Assembly (NCBI GenBank): GCA_021849615.1
Contig: JAJZSQ010000001.1
Span: 1 to 64,000 of the forward strand
Direction of reading: 5' to 3'
Length of the DNA: 64,000 bases
Source: Pseudomonadota bacterium
GTDB taxonomy: Bacteria; Pseudomonadota; Gammaproteobacteria; Steroidobacterales; Steroidobacteraceae
Part shown: positions 53,140 through 62,063 of the stretch, one piece after another
Layout: each line of letters begins with the position of its first letter
Numbering within the stretch: the stretch's first letter is position 1
Position numbers and translations under genes: made by a program
The notes under the pieces: model-generated
What the model saw: only the letters and a program-made list of their open reading frames with translations
Database searches by the model: none
What the model was told of the DNA's origin: nothing

Positions 53140-54525
53140 ATGGAAAATCACGACTCCGAACCGGAATTCATCGAAGCGCGCGTCCACCCTCGCGGCAGTC
53201 TCGAGAACCTCTCACAGGACGAAATCGCCAAGTTGCTCGATTCCGGGCAGGGCGGCCTTTACTCCCTGTTCCGCAAGTGCGCCCTGGCGGTGCTCAACAG
53301 CGGCGCCGATACGGACAACGCCAAGGAAATCTTCGACCGCTTCCGCGACTTCGACATTCGCATCATGCGTCAGCCCTGGGGCGTGCGCCTCGAGATGCAT
53401 CACGCGCCCGCGGCCGCATTCGTCGACGGGCAGATGATCCGTGGCATCAAGGAGCATCTGTTCGCGGTGCTGCGCGACGTGGTGTTCACCTCGAACGAGA
53501 TCGTGGCTTCCGGCCGCTTCGATCTGGAGGATTCTGCCTCGATCACCAACGCGGTGTTCCACATCCTGCGCAATGCGCAGCTGCTCGAGTGCCGCATGCA
53601 TCCGAACCTGGTGGTTTGCTGGGGCGGGCATTCCATCGGCTCTGAGGAGTACAAATACTCCAAGCGCGTCGGCTACGAACTCGGTCTACGCGGGCTCGAT
53701 GTGTGCACGGGCTGCGGGCCGGGCGCCATGAAAGGACCGATGAAGGGTGCGACCATCGGACATGCGAAGCAGCGGATCGCGCACGGGCGTTATATCGGCA
53801 TCACCGAGCCCGGCATCATCGCTGCGGAGCCGCCCAATCCGATCGTCAATCACCTCGTGATCATGCCGGACATCGAGAAGCGCCTCGAGGCCTTCGTGCG
53901 CTTCGCGCACGGCATCGTCGTGTTTCCGGGCGGGGCTGGAACGCTCGAGGAAATCCTCTATCTGCTCGGCATCCTGCTCGATCCGCCCAACCGCGAGCAG
54001 CCCTTTCCGGTGGTGCTCACCGGGCCGCGCACGAGCGCGGCGTATTTCGAGCATATCCGCCATTTCATCCGTGGCACGCTCGGTGAGGCGGCGCTCGAGC
54101 GGCTGAAGATCATCATTGACGATCCTGCCGAAGTCGGCCGGCACATGGTGCGCGGCATCCAGTCGGTGCGGGATTATCGCCACCGCATGAAGGACTCGTA
54201 CAACTTCAACTGGCTGCTCTCGGTTCCGCCCCGGTTTCAGCACCCCTTCGCCGTGACCCACGAGTCGATGCGCGCACTCGCGCTCGGCCGCGATCAGCCC
54301 GTGCATGAGCTCGCCGCCAATCTGCGCCGCGCGTTCTCCGGGATCGTCACCGGCAACGTCAAGGAACACGGTATCCATGCGATCGAGCAGTTCGGCCCGT
54401 ACGAACTCGCCGGCGACCGGCACATCATGCAGTTGCTGGATGAGCTGCTGGCGGCGTTCGTCGAGCAGGGCCGTATGAAGCTGCCGGGCAGCGTCTATCG
54501 TCCCGTGTACCGCCTGGTGGCCTAG
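53140..54525 (+). CDS. ppnN: Nucleotide 5'-monophosphate nucleosidase PpnN
   Basis: This YgdH/PpnN-type LOG-family enzyme has 461 residues. The central LOG domain has VVCWGGHSIGSEEYKYSKRV, CTGCGPGAMKGPMKGA and the signature VFPGGAGTLEEILY. N- and C-terminal extensions match PpnN, not the short LOG proteins. PpnN cleaves purine and pyrimidine nucleoside monophosphates to base and ribose-5-phosphate and binds (p)ppGpp in E. coli. The gene follows the L,D-transpeptidase by 18 bases. Confidence 0.92.
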   Translation: MENHDSEPEFIEARVHPRGSLENLSQDEIAKLLDSGQGGLYSLFRKCALAVLNSGADTDNAKEIFDRFRDFDIRIMRQPWGVRLEMHHAPAAAFVDGQMIRGIKEHLFAVLRDVVFTSNEIVASGRFDLEDSASITNAVFHILRNAQLLECRMHPNLVVCWGGHSIGSEEYKYSKRVGYELGLRGLDVCTGCGPGAMKGPMKGATIGHAKQRIAHGRYIGITEPGIIAAEPPNPIVNHLVIMPDIEKRLEAFVRFAHGIVVFPGGAGTLEEILYLLGILLDPPNREQPFPVVLTGPRTSAAYFEHIRHFIRGTLGEAALERLKIIIDDPAEVGRHMVRGIQSVRDYRHRMKDSYNFNWLLSVPPRFQHPFAVTHESMRALALGRDQPVHELAANLRRAFSGIVTGNVKEHGIHAIEQFGPYELAGDRHIMQLLDELLAAFVEQGRMKLPGSVYRPVYRLVA

Positions 54526-54701
54526 CCGGGCTCGAATCCGCGCACCATTGCGCGGGCTGTACGTGACATAATGAGGCGCAATGTTGCATAACGCCGCCGC
54601 CGCGGCTCGTCGTGCGCTGCCAGAGAGAATGCTTGTGAACCAGTACCTGCGCACGGAACGCCCGGACCGTACCCTGAGGACTCGTTGTCCGAGGTGCGTC
54701 C

Positions 54702-54977
54702 ATGAGTTCATCGTTCAGGGAGCGCAGCGTTCCGCCCCGCGCTCCAGAGAAGACCGGCGGCAGCGCTGGCGCGACCGGCACGCCCTCGGCGCCGTTTCCG
54801 AGCTGGCTCGACCGCGTGCAGAATGTCCGGGCGCGTCACGATGCGATTACCCGCAACCTCAATACCTGGTCGAACTACAAGAACTGGGCCGAGCGGGTGC
54901 GCACCGCGTGGAGCGAGGAGGCGCCTGCAGCCGAGGACGCGCCGCCGTTCACCGATCCCACGCTGCCGAATCACTGA
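54702..54977 (+). CDS. Small hypothetical protein
   Basis: The protein has 91 residues with no recognisable domain. The N-terminal third is rich in Pro, Ser and Gly, and the rest looks helical (WLDRVQNVRARHDAITRNLN). There is no signal peptide or membrane segment. GAGGTG precedes the ATG at a fair distance. It lies in the same direction as the next small gene and htpG. Codon use is consistent with its neighbours, so I think it is real. Confidence 0.5.
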   Translation: MSSSFRERSVPPRAPEKTGGSAGATGTPSAPFPSWLDRVQNVRARHDAITRNLNTWSNYKNWAERVRTAWSEEAPAAEDAPPFTDPTLPNH

Positions 54978-54993
54978 GCGCAGGAAAACGCTG

Positions 54994-55146
54994 ATGGAAC
55001 GCCTCCTGCTCCTGTGGGACGAGATCGATGACCTCACTGGCGCCGTACGCCATCTCGCGCGCGCGGCGCTCGAGGAGGTCCGTGCATTCCCGCCCCCGCC
55101 CGCCTGGGGCACGCGCATCGGTCAGTGGCTGCGCCTGCCGGCCTGA
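54994..55146 (+). CDS. Very small hypothetical protein
   Basis: The protein has 50 residues. MERLLLLWDEIDDLTGAVRH suggests one amphipathic helix, followed by RIGQWLRLPA. Proteins of similar length and N-terminus are familiar as unnamed small proteins in related bacteria. AGGA lies nine bases before the ATG, 16 bases after the previous stop. Function unknown. Confidence 0.5.
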   Translation: MERLLLLWDEIDDLTGAVRHLARAALEEVRAFPPPPAWGTRIGQWLRLPA

Positions 55147-55274
55147 GTTCGAGCGGCCGGGCGAGCCCCTGAGCGGCTTTCGCCGCGGCAGTTCGCCGCA
55201 GCCGGCCGGTGCCGATTGAAAATCGGCGGATCGCGCCCACAATGCTCCGCTCCGGAATGAATCAGGAGCGGACC

Positions 55275-57191
55275 GTGACGAGCCCAGAGACCCCTTCGAG
55301 CCCAGCTTCCGACCGACAGACGCACGGCTTTCAGGCCGAGGTGCGTGAGCTGCTGAAGCTCATGATCCACTCCCTGTATAGCCACAGGGAGATCTTCCTG
55401 CGCGAGCTGATCTCGAACGCCTCCGACGCCAATGACCGACTGCGGTTCGCGGCCATCAGCGCCCCGGCGCTGCTCGAGAGCGATCCGGAGCTGGCGATCC
55501 GCATCGAGGCCGATCCGACCGCCGGAACGGTCACGATCACCGACAATGGCATCGGCATGACGCGCGAGGAGGCCGTCGCCAATCTCGGGACCATCGCCCG
55601 TTCGGGGACCTCGGAGTTCTTCCGCTCGCTCTCGGGCGATCAGCAAAAGGACGCGCAGTTGATCGGACAGTTTGGCGTGGGGTTCTACTCCGCGTTCATC
55701 GTCGCTGATCGGGTCGAAGTGCTCTCGCGTCGCGCCGGGCAGCCGGCGGCGGACGGCGTGCGCTGGGAGTCGCGCGCCGACGGGGAGTTCTCCGTCGAGT
55801 CGGTGACCCGCGAGGCGCGCGGCACGGCCGTGAAGCTGTACCTGAAGCCAGAAGCGAAGGAGTTCGCCGATCCGTTCCGGCTGCGCGCACTGATCCGCCG
55901 CTACTCGGACCACATCGCCTTCCCGGTGCGCATGCCCAAGGAGGGCGAAGCGTCGCTCGAGGAGGAGACGGTCAACCAGGCCACGGCCCTGTGGGTGCGC
56001 CCGCGCGCGGAGATCAGCGACGAGGAATACCGCCAGTTCTACCAGCACCTGGCGCACGATTTCACCGATCCGCTCGCCTGGAGCCACAACCGGGTCGAGG
56101 GCAAGCGCGAGTACACCAGTCTGCTGTTCATCCCCGGCCGCGCGCCGTTCGACCTGTGGCAGCGCGACGCGGTGCACGGGCTGAAACTGTACGTACGGCG
56201 CGTGTTCATCATGGATGACGCCGAGCAGTTCCTCCCGCAGTACCTGCGCTTCGTCAAGGGCGTGGTGGATTCGAGTGATCTGCCGCTGAACGTCTCGCGC
56301 GAGCTGCTGCAGCGCGAGCCGGAAGTCGACGCTATTCGCGCTAGTCTGACGAAGCGCGTGCTCGACATGCTCGCGAAGCTCGCGGCGGACGAGCCGGGCA
56401 AATACGTCGAGTTCTGGAAGGAATTCGGCGCGGTTCTGAAGGAGGGAATCGGCCAGGACGTCACGAACCGCGCCACGCTGCTGCCGCTGCTGCGCTTTGC
56501 CAGTACGCACGAGTCCGCCGATGAGCCGCAGGTGAGTCTGGCGCAGTACGTGGCGCGGATGAAGGCCGGTCAGGAGCGCATTTATTTCGTCACCGCCGAG
56601 AGCGTCGCGGCGGCCCGGCGCAGCCCCTACATCGAGCGGCTCACCGAGCGCGGCATCGAGGTGCTGCTGCTCGGGGAGCGGATCGACGAGTGGATGATGG
56701 GTCAGCTTGAGCAGTTCGAGGATAAGCGCTTCAAGGATGCCTCGCGCGGCGAGCTCGAGCTCGGCCCGCTGGAAAGCGAAACGGAACGGCACGAGCGCGA
56801 TACGGCGCTGAAGGAGAGCAAAGGGCTGCTGAAGCGGATCAAGGATGCCGTCGGGGAACGCGTGACCGAGGTGCGCCTCAGCACACGCCTGAAGGACTCC
56901 CCCGCCTGCCTGGTGCGCGCCGAGCACGAACTCGGCGCGAGCATGCGCAAGATCCTCGCCGCAGCCGGGCAGAAGGTGCCGGACAGCACCCCGGCACTGG
57001 AACTCAATGCCCAGCACCCGCTGGTGAAATATCTCGACGGGCTGACGGACACCGGGCGGTTCGAGGCGCTCTCGCTGTTGCTCTACGAGCAGGCCGAATT
57101 GGCTGAAGGCGGCGAACTCAGCAATCCGGCGGATTTCGTGCAGCGCCTGAACCGCCTGCTGGTGGAACTGGCTGCGGCGCACACCGCGTGA
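55275..57191 (+). CDS. htpG: Chaperone protein HtpG (Hsp90)
   Basis: The protein has 638 residues. The GHKL ATPase motifs are present: LFLREL-type helix (EIFLRELISNASDANDRLRF), TITDNGIGMTREE, GTIARSGTSEFF and IGQFGVGFYSAFIVAD. Middle and C-terminal domains complete the Hsp90 architecture (LPLNVSRELLQ, QHPLVKYLDGL). I chose the GTG at 55275 because AGGAG lies six bases upstream; an ATG at 55257 is in frame. The next gene overlaps by four bases. Confidence 0.93.
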   Translation: MTSPETPSSPASDRQTHGFQAEVRELLKLMIHSLYSHREIFLRELISNASDANDRLRFAAISAPALLESDPELAIRIEADPTAGTVTITDNGIGMTREEAVANLGTIARSGTSEFFRSLSGDQQKDAQLIGQFGVGFYSAFIVADRVEVLSRRAGQPAADGVRWESRADGEFSVESVTREARGTAVKLYLKPEAKEFADPFRLRALIRRYSDHIAFPVRMPKEGEASLEEETVNQATALWVRPRAEISDEEYRQFYQHLAHDFTDPLAWSHNRVEGKREYTSLLFIPGRAPFDLWQRDAVHGLKLYVRRVFIMDDAEQFLPQYLRFVKGVVDSSDLPLNVSRELLQREPEVDAIRASLTKRVLDMLAKLAADEPGKYVEFWKEFGAVLKEGIGQDVTNRATLLPLLRFASTHESADEPQVSLAQYVARMKAGQERIYFVTAESVAAARRSPYIERLTERGIEVLLLGERIDEWMMGQLEQFEDKRFKDASRGELELGPLESETERHERDTALKESKGLLKRIKDAVGERVTEVRLSTRLKDSPACLVRAEHELGASMRKILAAAGQKVPDSTPALELNAQHPLVKYLDGLTDTGRFEALSLLLYEQAELAEGGELSNPADFVQRLNRLLVELAAAHTA

Positions 57192-57856
57192 GGCCTCCGC
57201 GTGCCGAGCGACTCGTGATCCCCGGCCCGGCGGGGGATCTCGAGGCCGTTGTGGAGACGCCGCTCAGCGAGGCGCCGGCACCGCCGGCGCCGGCGGCCTT
57301 CGGGGTGGTGTGCCATCCCCATCCGCTCTACGGCGGGACGCTCGACAATAAAGTCGTCTACACCCTGGCCCGAGCCTTCCAAGAGTGTGGTGCGCCCGTA
57401 GTGCGTTTCAATTTTCGCGGTGTTGGATCGAGTGCGGGGCGCTACGACGAGGGTCGGGGGGAGACCGAGGATGCGCTCGCGGCGATCGCTTACGGCCGCG
57501 CGCGCTGGCCGGGGTCGGCGCTGTGGCTGGCCGGCTTTTCCTTCGGAGCGGCCGTCGCGGTGCGCGCCGCGGCGCATGCCGCGCCGGCGCGGATGGTGCT
57601 AGTGGCGCCCGGGGTGACCCGGGTGGCGATGCAGGGCGTGCCCTCGCCGCAGTGTCCTTGGATGCTGATCCAGGGCGATGCCGATGAGGTCATCGAGCCG
57701 CAGGACGTGCTCGAGTGGGCAGCGCGCCAATCCCCGGCGCCGCGGCTCAGCACCTTCTCAGGGGCGGGGCATTTCTTTCATGGACGGCTGCACGAGTTGC
57801 GCCAGGAGGTCGTGCAGTTCATGAGTATGGCCGCTCAGGCCGCGACCGGCGCCTGA
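57188..57856 (+). CDS. Alpha/beta hydrolase, dienelactone hydrolase-like
   Basis: The protein has 222 residues starting with GTG inside the htpG stop. The fold features are CHPHPLYGGTLDNKVVY, RFNFRGVGSSAGRYDEG and the nucleophile Ser in LAGFSFGAAVAV. The acid is probably in GDADEVI and the His in GAGHFFHGRL. This family of small cytoplasmic hydrolases is common in Proteobacteria, and its substrate is unknown. Overlap with htpG suggests translational coupling. Confidence 0.85.
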   Translation: MRPPRAERLVIPGPAGDLEAVVETPLSEAPAPPAPAAFGVVCHPHPLYGGTLDNKVVYTLARAFQECGAPVVRFNFRGVGSSAGRYDEGRGETEDALAAIAYGRARWPGSALWLAGFSFGAAVAVRAAAHAAPARMVLVAPGVTRVAMQGVPSPQCPWMLIQGDADEVIEPQDVLEWAARQSPAPRLSTFSGAGHFFHGRLHELRQEVVQFMSMAAQAATGA

Positions 57857-57869
57857 TCGCCGGGAAATG

Positions 57870-57896
57870 AACGGGGTTCGCTCCGCGAACCCCGTT
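57870..57896. terminator. Bidirectional hairpin terminator
   Basis: AACGGGGTTCGC and GCGAACCCCGTT form a perfect 12-base stem with a 3-base loop between two convergent genes, the hydrolase (+) and the HU-like gene (-). T tracts on either side are weak. Confidence 0.65.
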
Positions 57897-57917
57897 GAAC
57901 CTTACGGCTCAGCGCGA

Positions 57918-58232
57918 TCAGGAATTGACCATCGCCTTGAGGTTCTTCAGCGGCATCACGCGGACCTTCTTGCTGGCCGGCTTTGCCTTGAACATCATCT
58001 TCTCGCCCGTGAAGGGGTTGACGCCTTCGCGTGCCTTCGTGGCCGGCTTTTTCACGACCTTCATCTTCAGCAGACCCGGCATGGTGAACAGGCCGTTGCT
58101 GCGCAGGCTCTTCTTGATCACGCCGTTCAGCGAATCGAACACGCTGCCGACCTGCTTGCGCGAGAGCCCCGTGTCTTTGGAAATTTGAGTCAGGACTTCC
58201 GACTTGGTCGGAGCGCTACCCTTTTTCGCCAT
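57918..58232 (-). CDS. HU-family DNA-binding protein (variant)
   Basis: The protein has 104 residues starting MAKKGSAPTKSEVLTQIS. The HU fold is visible: an N-terminal helical part, then a beta arm region with GLLKMKVVKKPATKAREGVNPFTGEKMMFKAKPA. The end is MPLKNLKAMV. This lineage of HU variants differs from canonical HU alpha/beta and is common in Xanthomonadales relatives. GAGGAG precedes the ATG at 58230-58232. It stands alone with its own promoter and a terminator hairpin. Confidence 0.85.
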   Translation of the reverse strand: MAKKGSAPTKSEVLTQISKDTGLSRKQVGSVFDSLNGVIKKSLRSNGLFTMPGLLKMKVVKKPATKAREGVNPFTGEKMMFKAKPASKKVRVMPLKNLKAMVNS

Positions 58233-58303
58233 ATTGCGCCACTCCTCGAATAAATGAATGTGCGTGCTGTTGTGCAGCGACGCAAAGCTAAGAATCGCCG
58301 CGG

Positions 58304-58331
58304 AAAATAGCACATAAGCGCACCTGCGCAA
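58304..58331 (-). promoter_or_regulatory. Predicted sigma-70 promoter of the HU-like gene
   Basis: On the minus strand TTGCGC (58331-58326) and TATTTT (58309-58304) are 16 bases apart, and TGC precedes the -10 box. The start codon is about 70 bases downstream. Confidence 0.45.
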
Positions 58332-58404
58332 CTGGTTTTTTTGCGTACGCGAGTGCTGAAACGGCTTTTTTCAAAGGGTTTTGCGTCGCACGCGGTTCGG
58401 CGGG

Positions 58405-58725
58405 TCAGAATTTGGCGACGAGTTGCGCCGCCGCGGCCGCCGCGCCCCGGATCAAAACCTCTTTGTCACGACTTTTCGGGCCGCGCAGCAGCGAAACGTG
58501 CGTCTTAGGCACGCCAAGTGCATGCGCGAGAACGCGTACGAGTCGATCGTTGGCGGCGCCGTCGATGGGTGGTGCGCTGACCCGCACGAGAAGTCTGCCG
58601 TCGCGCCACCCGTCGATGCCCTCACGCGAAGAACGCGGCTGAATCCGAATGTGCAGCACACAATCGGCCCCGCGAATTTCCAACCCGTTCCGGGCCTTGG
58701 CGGCGCTGGTTGATGTATCGCGCAT
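58405..58725 (-). CDS. yggU: DUF167/YggU family protein
   Basis: The protein has about 106 residues. The family signature is ADCVLHIRIQPRSSREGIDG and VRVSAPPIDGAANDRLVRVLAHAL. It is found in many bacteria next to yggT and has no known function. The start is ATG 58723-58725 or GTG at 58758; neither has a clear ribosome site. It ends the minus-strand cluster yggS-proC-yggT-yggU. Confidence 0.82.
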   Translation of the reverse strand: MRDTSTSAAKARNGLEIRGADCVLHIRIQPRSSREGIDGWRDGRLLVRVSAPPIDGAANDRLVRVLAHALGVPKTHVSLLRGPKSRDKEVLIRGAAAAAAQLVAKF

Positions 58726-58771
58726 GGCGCGGTTCAGTTTCCCTGCATGCGCCAGCACGCGGCGCGGCGCC

Positions 58772-59302
58772 TCAGGTGCGCAGCAGGATCAGCAGCGCCT
58801 GGATCAGAATGCACACCCACAGCGGTGACAGATCGATACCGGCGATCGCCGGAATGAGCCGGCGGAACGGCCGCAGCACCGGTTCGCACAGCGTGGCGAG
58901 CAGGGACTGCAGGGGCGAGTAGCCGCCGGGCGCGACCAGGCTGAGCAGCGCATAGAGGATGATGGCGTAAAAATACGTCCACAGCCCCATGCGCGCGATG
59001 TCGAGCGCAACCGCGTGCACCCAGAACCAGGGGCCCACGCGCATGATCCCCTCGAAGGCGAACGTCGCGGCGACCTGCAGCACGGCGAGCAGGACGACCG
59101 CCACCACGGAGGCCGTATCGACCTTGCCCATCGGCGGCAGGACGCGCCGCAACGGCATGATCAGCGGATTGGTCAGGCGGACGATCGCCTGGCAGATCGG
59201 GTTGCGGAAGTCCGCGCGCGTCAGCTGCAGCAGCAGCCGTGCCAGCACGACGAACAAGGCCAGTTCGAGCAGGGTTTCAATGATGTAGATGAGGGCGCTC
59301 AT
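58772..59302 (-). CDS. yggT: YggT family membrane protein
   Basis: The protein has 176 residues with two YggT repeats, each of two hydrophobic helices with a motif such as RLTNPLIMPLRRVLPPMG and LCEPVLRPFRRLIPAIAG. It is an inner-membrane protein, associated with osmotic response or cell division in other bacteria. The frame is open upstream through proC, but that part is shadow. It starts 20 bases after the proC stop. Confidence 0.88.
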   Translation of the reverse strand: MSALIYIIETLLELALFVVLARLLLQLTRADFRNPICQAIVRLTNPLIMPLRRVLPPMGKVDTASVVAVVLLAVLQVAATFAFEGIMRVGPWFWVHAVALDIARMGLWTYFYAIILYALLSLVAPGGYSPLQSLLATLCEPVLRPFRRLIPAIAGIDLSPLWVCILIQALLILLRT

Positions 59303-59322
59303 GTCGGCTTCCGCGGGGCCGC

Positions 59323-60150
59323 TCAGGCGGCCCCATACTGATCGGCCAGTTCCCGGCTGCGCTGCGCCGCGGCTGCAACCGCGCGCGCGACGATCTGATC
59401 CAGGCCCGCAGCGGCGAAGGTGCGCAGTGCCGCTTCGGTGGTTCCGCCCTTGGAGGTGACCTCGGCGCGCAGCTGCGCGAGCTCGCCGGTGCCGCTGCGG
59501 GCGAGCTCGCCGGCGCCGTGCAGCGTCGCCACGCTCAACGCGCGCGCCGCCTGCGCGCTCAGTCCGAGCGCCGTGCCCGCGGCGGCCATCAGCTCGGCCA
59601 GCAGGAAGAAGTAGGCCGGCCCGCTGCCGGAGAGCGCGGTAACCACATCGAGCGCCTCTTCGGATTCGACCCGGACCACTTCGCCCACCGAACGCAGGAC
59701 CTGCTCGGCGAGCTGTGCGTGCGATGCCGCAATGCCCTCGGGAACGTACAGTCCCGTCACGCCCGCCCCGAGCAGCGCCGGCCGGTTGGGCATGGCGCGC
59801 ACGATGGGCACTTCGGGCCCGCACCACTGCCGCAGGGCCGCGACGCGGATGCCGGCGGCAACCGAGAGCACCAGCGGGCGTGTGCGCGCGAACTCGGCCG
59901 CGAGCGGCCGCAGCACTTCGTTCACGTTCTGCGGCTTCACCGCCACCACGATCACCTTGGCCGTGCGCACGGCGGCAGCATTGTCGGCCGTGGCTGCGAC
60001 GGCGAATTCGCGCTCGAGAGCCGCGCGCGCCGCCGCGTCGTGCTCGCCCACGGCGAGCCGCTCGGGGCGCAGGCCCTGGCGCAGCAGCCCGCCGATCAGG
60101 GCGCGGCCCATGTTGCCGCCGCCGAGTATCGCCAGATCGAGGTGATTCAT
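59323..60150 (-). CDS. proC: Pyrroline-5-carboxylate reductase
   Basis: The protein has 275 residues. It reduces pyrroline-5-carboxylate to proline with NAD(P)H, the last step of proline synthesis. It shows LAILGGGNMGRALIGGLL at the N-terminus, VKPQNVNEVL, RAMPNRPALLGAGVTGL and the C-terminal signature ALSGSGPAYFFLLAELM with VTSKGGTTEAAL. I chose ATG 60148-60150; the frame is open 30 bases further. A TACAAT box lies nine bases before this ATG. Confidence 0.92.
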   Translation of the reverse strand: MNHLDLAILGGGNMGRALIGGLLRQGLRPERLAVGEHDAAARAALEREFAVAATADNAAAVRTAKVIVVAVKPQNVNEVLRPLAAEFARTRPLVLSVAAGIRVAALRQWCGPEVPIVRAMPNRPALLGAGVTGLYVPEGIAASHAQLAEQVLRSVGEVVRVESEEALDVVTALSGSGPAYFFLLAELMAAAGTALGLSAQAARALSVATLHGAGELARSGTGELAQLRAEVTSKGGTTEAALRTFAAAGLDQIVARAVAAAAQRSRELADQYGAA

Positions 60151-60159
60151 AGGCCGAGG

Positions 60160-60165
60160 ATTGTA
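60160..60165 (-). promoter_or_regulatory. Possible -10 box of proC
   Basis: On the minus strand TACAAT ends nine bases before the proC ATG. This would give a leaderless or nearly leaderless transcript within the yggS-proC gap. Confidence 0.35.
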
Positions 60166-60193
60166 GCGGCTGGCGCGCACCGCCGTGCTGCGT

Positions 60194-60898
60194 TCATGCG
60201 CGCGGCGGTCGCTCGCCGAACAGCGCGGTGCCGACGCGCACGAGGGTGGAGCCCTCGAGGATGGCGTTCGGAAAGTCCGAGCTCATGCCCATCGAGAGCG
60301 TATCGAGCGCTGCGCCCGCGGCATTCAGCCCGTCACGCAACTGGCGCAGCTGCGCAAACCAGGCGCGCTGGGCTTGCGGGTCGGTCTCGGGCGGCGGAAT
60401 GCACATCAGTCCGCGCAGCCGCAGCCGCGCGAGCGCCGCGACCGCGGCGGCGAGCGCGGGGAGCTCCGCGGGCGTCACGCCGGCCTTGCTGCGCTCGCCG
60501 GCGAGATTGACCTGGAGGCATACGTTCAGCGGCGGGGCATGCACGGGGCGCTGCTGCGCAAGCCGCTCGGCAATATGCAGTCGATCGATCCCGTGCACCC
60601 ACTGAAACCGTTCGGCGATCGGGCGGGTTTTGTTCGCCTGCAGCCGGCCGATGAAGTGCCAGGTGAGCGGCAGGTCCTGAAGCGCCTCGAGCTTGGCGAG
60701 CGCTTCGTTCAGGTAGCTCTCGCCGAAGTCCGTGAGCCCCGCGGCGAACGCGGCGCGCACCGCCTCGGCGGGCTGGGCCTTGGACACGGCCAGAAGTGTG
60801 ATGTCGGACACATTTCGCCCGGCGCTCGCCGCGGCAGCGGCGATCTCGGCGCGCACGACTCGTACGCGCTCGGGCAAATTCTGCGAAGCCCTTATCAT
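60194..60898 (-). CDS. yggS: Pyridoxal-phosphate homeostasis protein YggS
   Basis: The protein has 234 residues of the COG0325 PLP-binding TIM barrel. It shows LLAVSKAQPAEAV (PLP lysine), FGESYLNEALAKL, WHFIGRLQANK, and SMGMSSDFPNAILEGSTLVRVGTALFG. It keeps cellular PLP levels balanced. GGAGGGG lies upstream of the ATG. It is divergent from pilT, as in many Gammaproteobacteria. Confidence 0.92.
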   Translation of the reverse strand: MIRASQNLPERVRVVRAEIAAAAASAGRNVSDITLLAVSKAQPAEAVRAAFAAGLTDFGESYLNEALAKLEALQDLPLTWHFIGRLQANKTRPIAERFQWVHGIDRLHIAERLAQQRPVHAPPLNVCLQVNLAGERSKAGVTPAELPALAAAVAALARLRLRGLMCIPPPETDPQAQRAWFAQLRQLRDGLNAAGAALDTLSMGMSSDFPNAILEGSTLVRVGTALFGERPPRA

Positions 60899-60920
60899 AT
60901 GGATGACCGAACCCCTCCGT

Positions 60921-60926
60921 TATACT
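60921..60926 (+). promoter_or_regulatory. Possible -10 box for pilT
   Basis: TATACT lies about 55 bases before the pilT start in the yggS-pilT gap. I see no good -35 box. Confidence 0.35.
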
Positions 60927-60980
60927 GCAACGACCGGTCCGGCGCAGGCAGCGCCCCACCCGACTTCGATCGGAGACCCG

Positions 60981-62018
60981 ATGGTCGATATCGCGCAACT
61001 GCTGGCCTTCGCCGTCAAGAACAACGCCTCCGACCTGCACCTGTCGGCCGGGGTACCGCCCATGATCCGCGTCGACGGCGACATGAAGCGGATCAATATG
61101 CCACCGCTGGCGCACAAGGAAGTGCACAGCATGGTGTATGACATCATGAACGACAAGCAGAGGAAGGCATTCGAGGAGTTCTTCGAGACCGATTTTTCCT
61201 TCGAGATCCCGAAGTTGGCGCGCTTTCGCGTCAACGCCTTCAACCAGAACCGCGGCGCCGGCGCCGTCTTCCGCACGATTCCCTCGAACATCCTCTCGCT
61301 CGATGACCTGAACGCGCCGAAGATCTTTCGCGACCTGTGCATGCTGCCGCGCGGACTGGTTCTGGTCACGGGTCCCACCGGCTCGGGCAAATCGACCACG
61401 CTCGCCGGCATGGTCAATCACTGCAACGACAACCGACCCGATCACATCATCACCATCGAAGACCCCATCGAATTCGTGCACGAATCGAAGCGCTGCCTGG
61501 TGAATCAGCGCGAAGTGCACCGCGACACGCTCGGCTTCAGCGAAGCGCTGCGTTCGGCACTGCGCGAAGACCCCGACGTGGTGCTGGTCGGAGAAATGCG
61601 CGACCTGGAGACGATCCGGCTGGCGCTGACCGCCGCCGAAACCGGCCACCTGGTGTTCGGCACGCTGCACACCAGCTCGGCGGCCAAGACCATCGACCGC
61701 ATCGTTGACGTGTTCCCGGCCGCCGAGAAGGACATGGTCCGCTCGATGCTCTCGGAGTCGCTGCGCGCAGTCATCTCCCAGACGCTGCTGAAGCGCATGG
61801 GCGGCGGCCGGGTGGCGGCCCACGAAATCATGATCGGCACCCCTGCGATCCGCAACCTGATCCGCGAAGGCAAGATCGCGCAGATGTACTCGGCGATCCA
61901 GACCGGCCAGGCCTCGGGTATGCAGACGCTCGATCAGTGTCTGGCGGAACTGCTCGCCAAGGGCCAGGTGAGCAAGGAAGAGGCCCGCTTCAAGGCCCAG
62001 AACAAGGACAGCCTGTGA
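60981..62018 (+). CDS. pilT: Type IV pilus retraction ATPase PilT
   Basis: The hexameric retraction motor has 345 residues. It shows MVDIAQLLAFAVKNNASDLHLSAG at the N-terminus (read in two parts), Walker A GPTGSGKSTT, the Asp box IEDPIEFVH, Walker B VLVGEMRDLET and the His box FGTLHTSSA. The C-terminal region with AIRNLIREGK is also present. GGAG lies six bases before the ATG at 60981. The frame is open upstream to 60732 inside yggS, but this is shadow. It drives pilus retraction and twitching motility. Confidence 0.94.
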   Translation: MVDIAQLLAFAVKNNASDLHLSAGVPPMIRVDGDMKRINMPPLAHKEVHSMVYDIMNDKQRKAFEEFFETDFSFEIPKLARFRVNAFNQNRGAGAVFRTIPSNILSLDDLNAPKIFRDLCMLPRGLVLVTGPTGSGKSTTLAGMVNHCNDNRPDHIITIEDPIEFVHESKRCLVNQREVHRDTLGFSEALRSALREDPDVVLVGEMRDLETIRLALTAAETGHLVFGTLHTSSAAKTIDRIVDVFPAAEKDMVRSMLSESLRAVISQTLLKRMGGGRVAAHEIMIGTPAIRNLIREGKIAQMYSAIQTGQASGMQTLDQCLAELLAKGQVSKEEARFKAQNKDSL

Positions 62019-62063
62019 GACCGCCCCGAGCGCAGCAGCCGTGAACCGAAAGGGTGCTTCCTG

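Noticed and set aside
54531..54575. tRNA-like stretch (GGCTCGAATCC resembling a T arm) after ppnN
   Set aside because: There is no acceptor stem, D arm or anticodon arm around it. It overlaps ordinary intergenic sequence.
55122..57182. Long leftward open frame opposite htpG
   Set aside because: It is a shadow of htpG with no recognisable domain or ribosome site.
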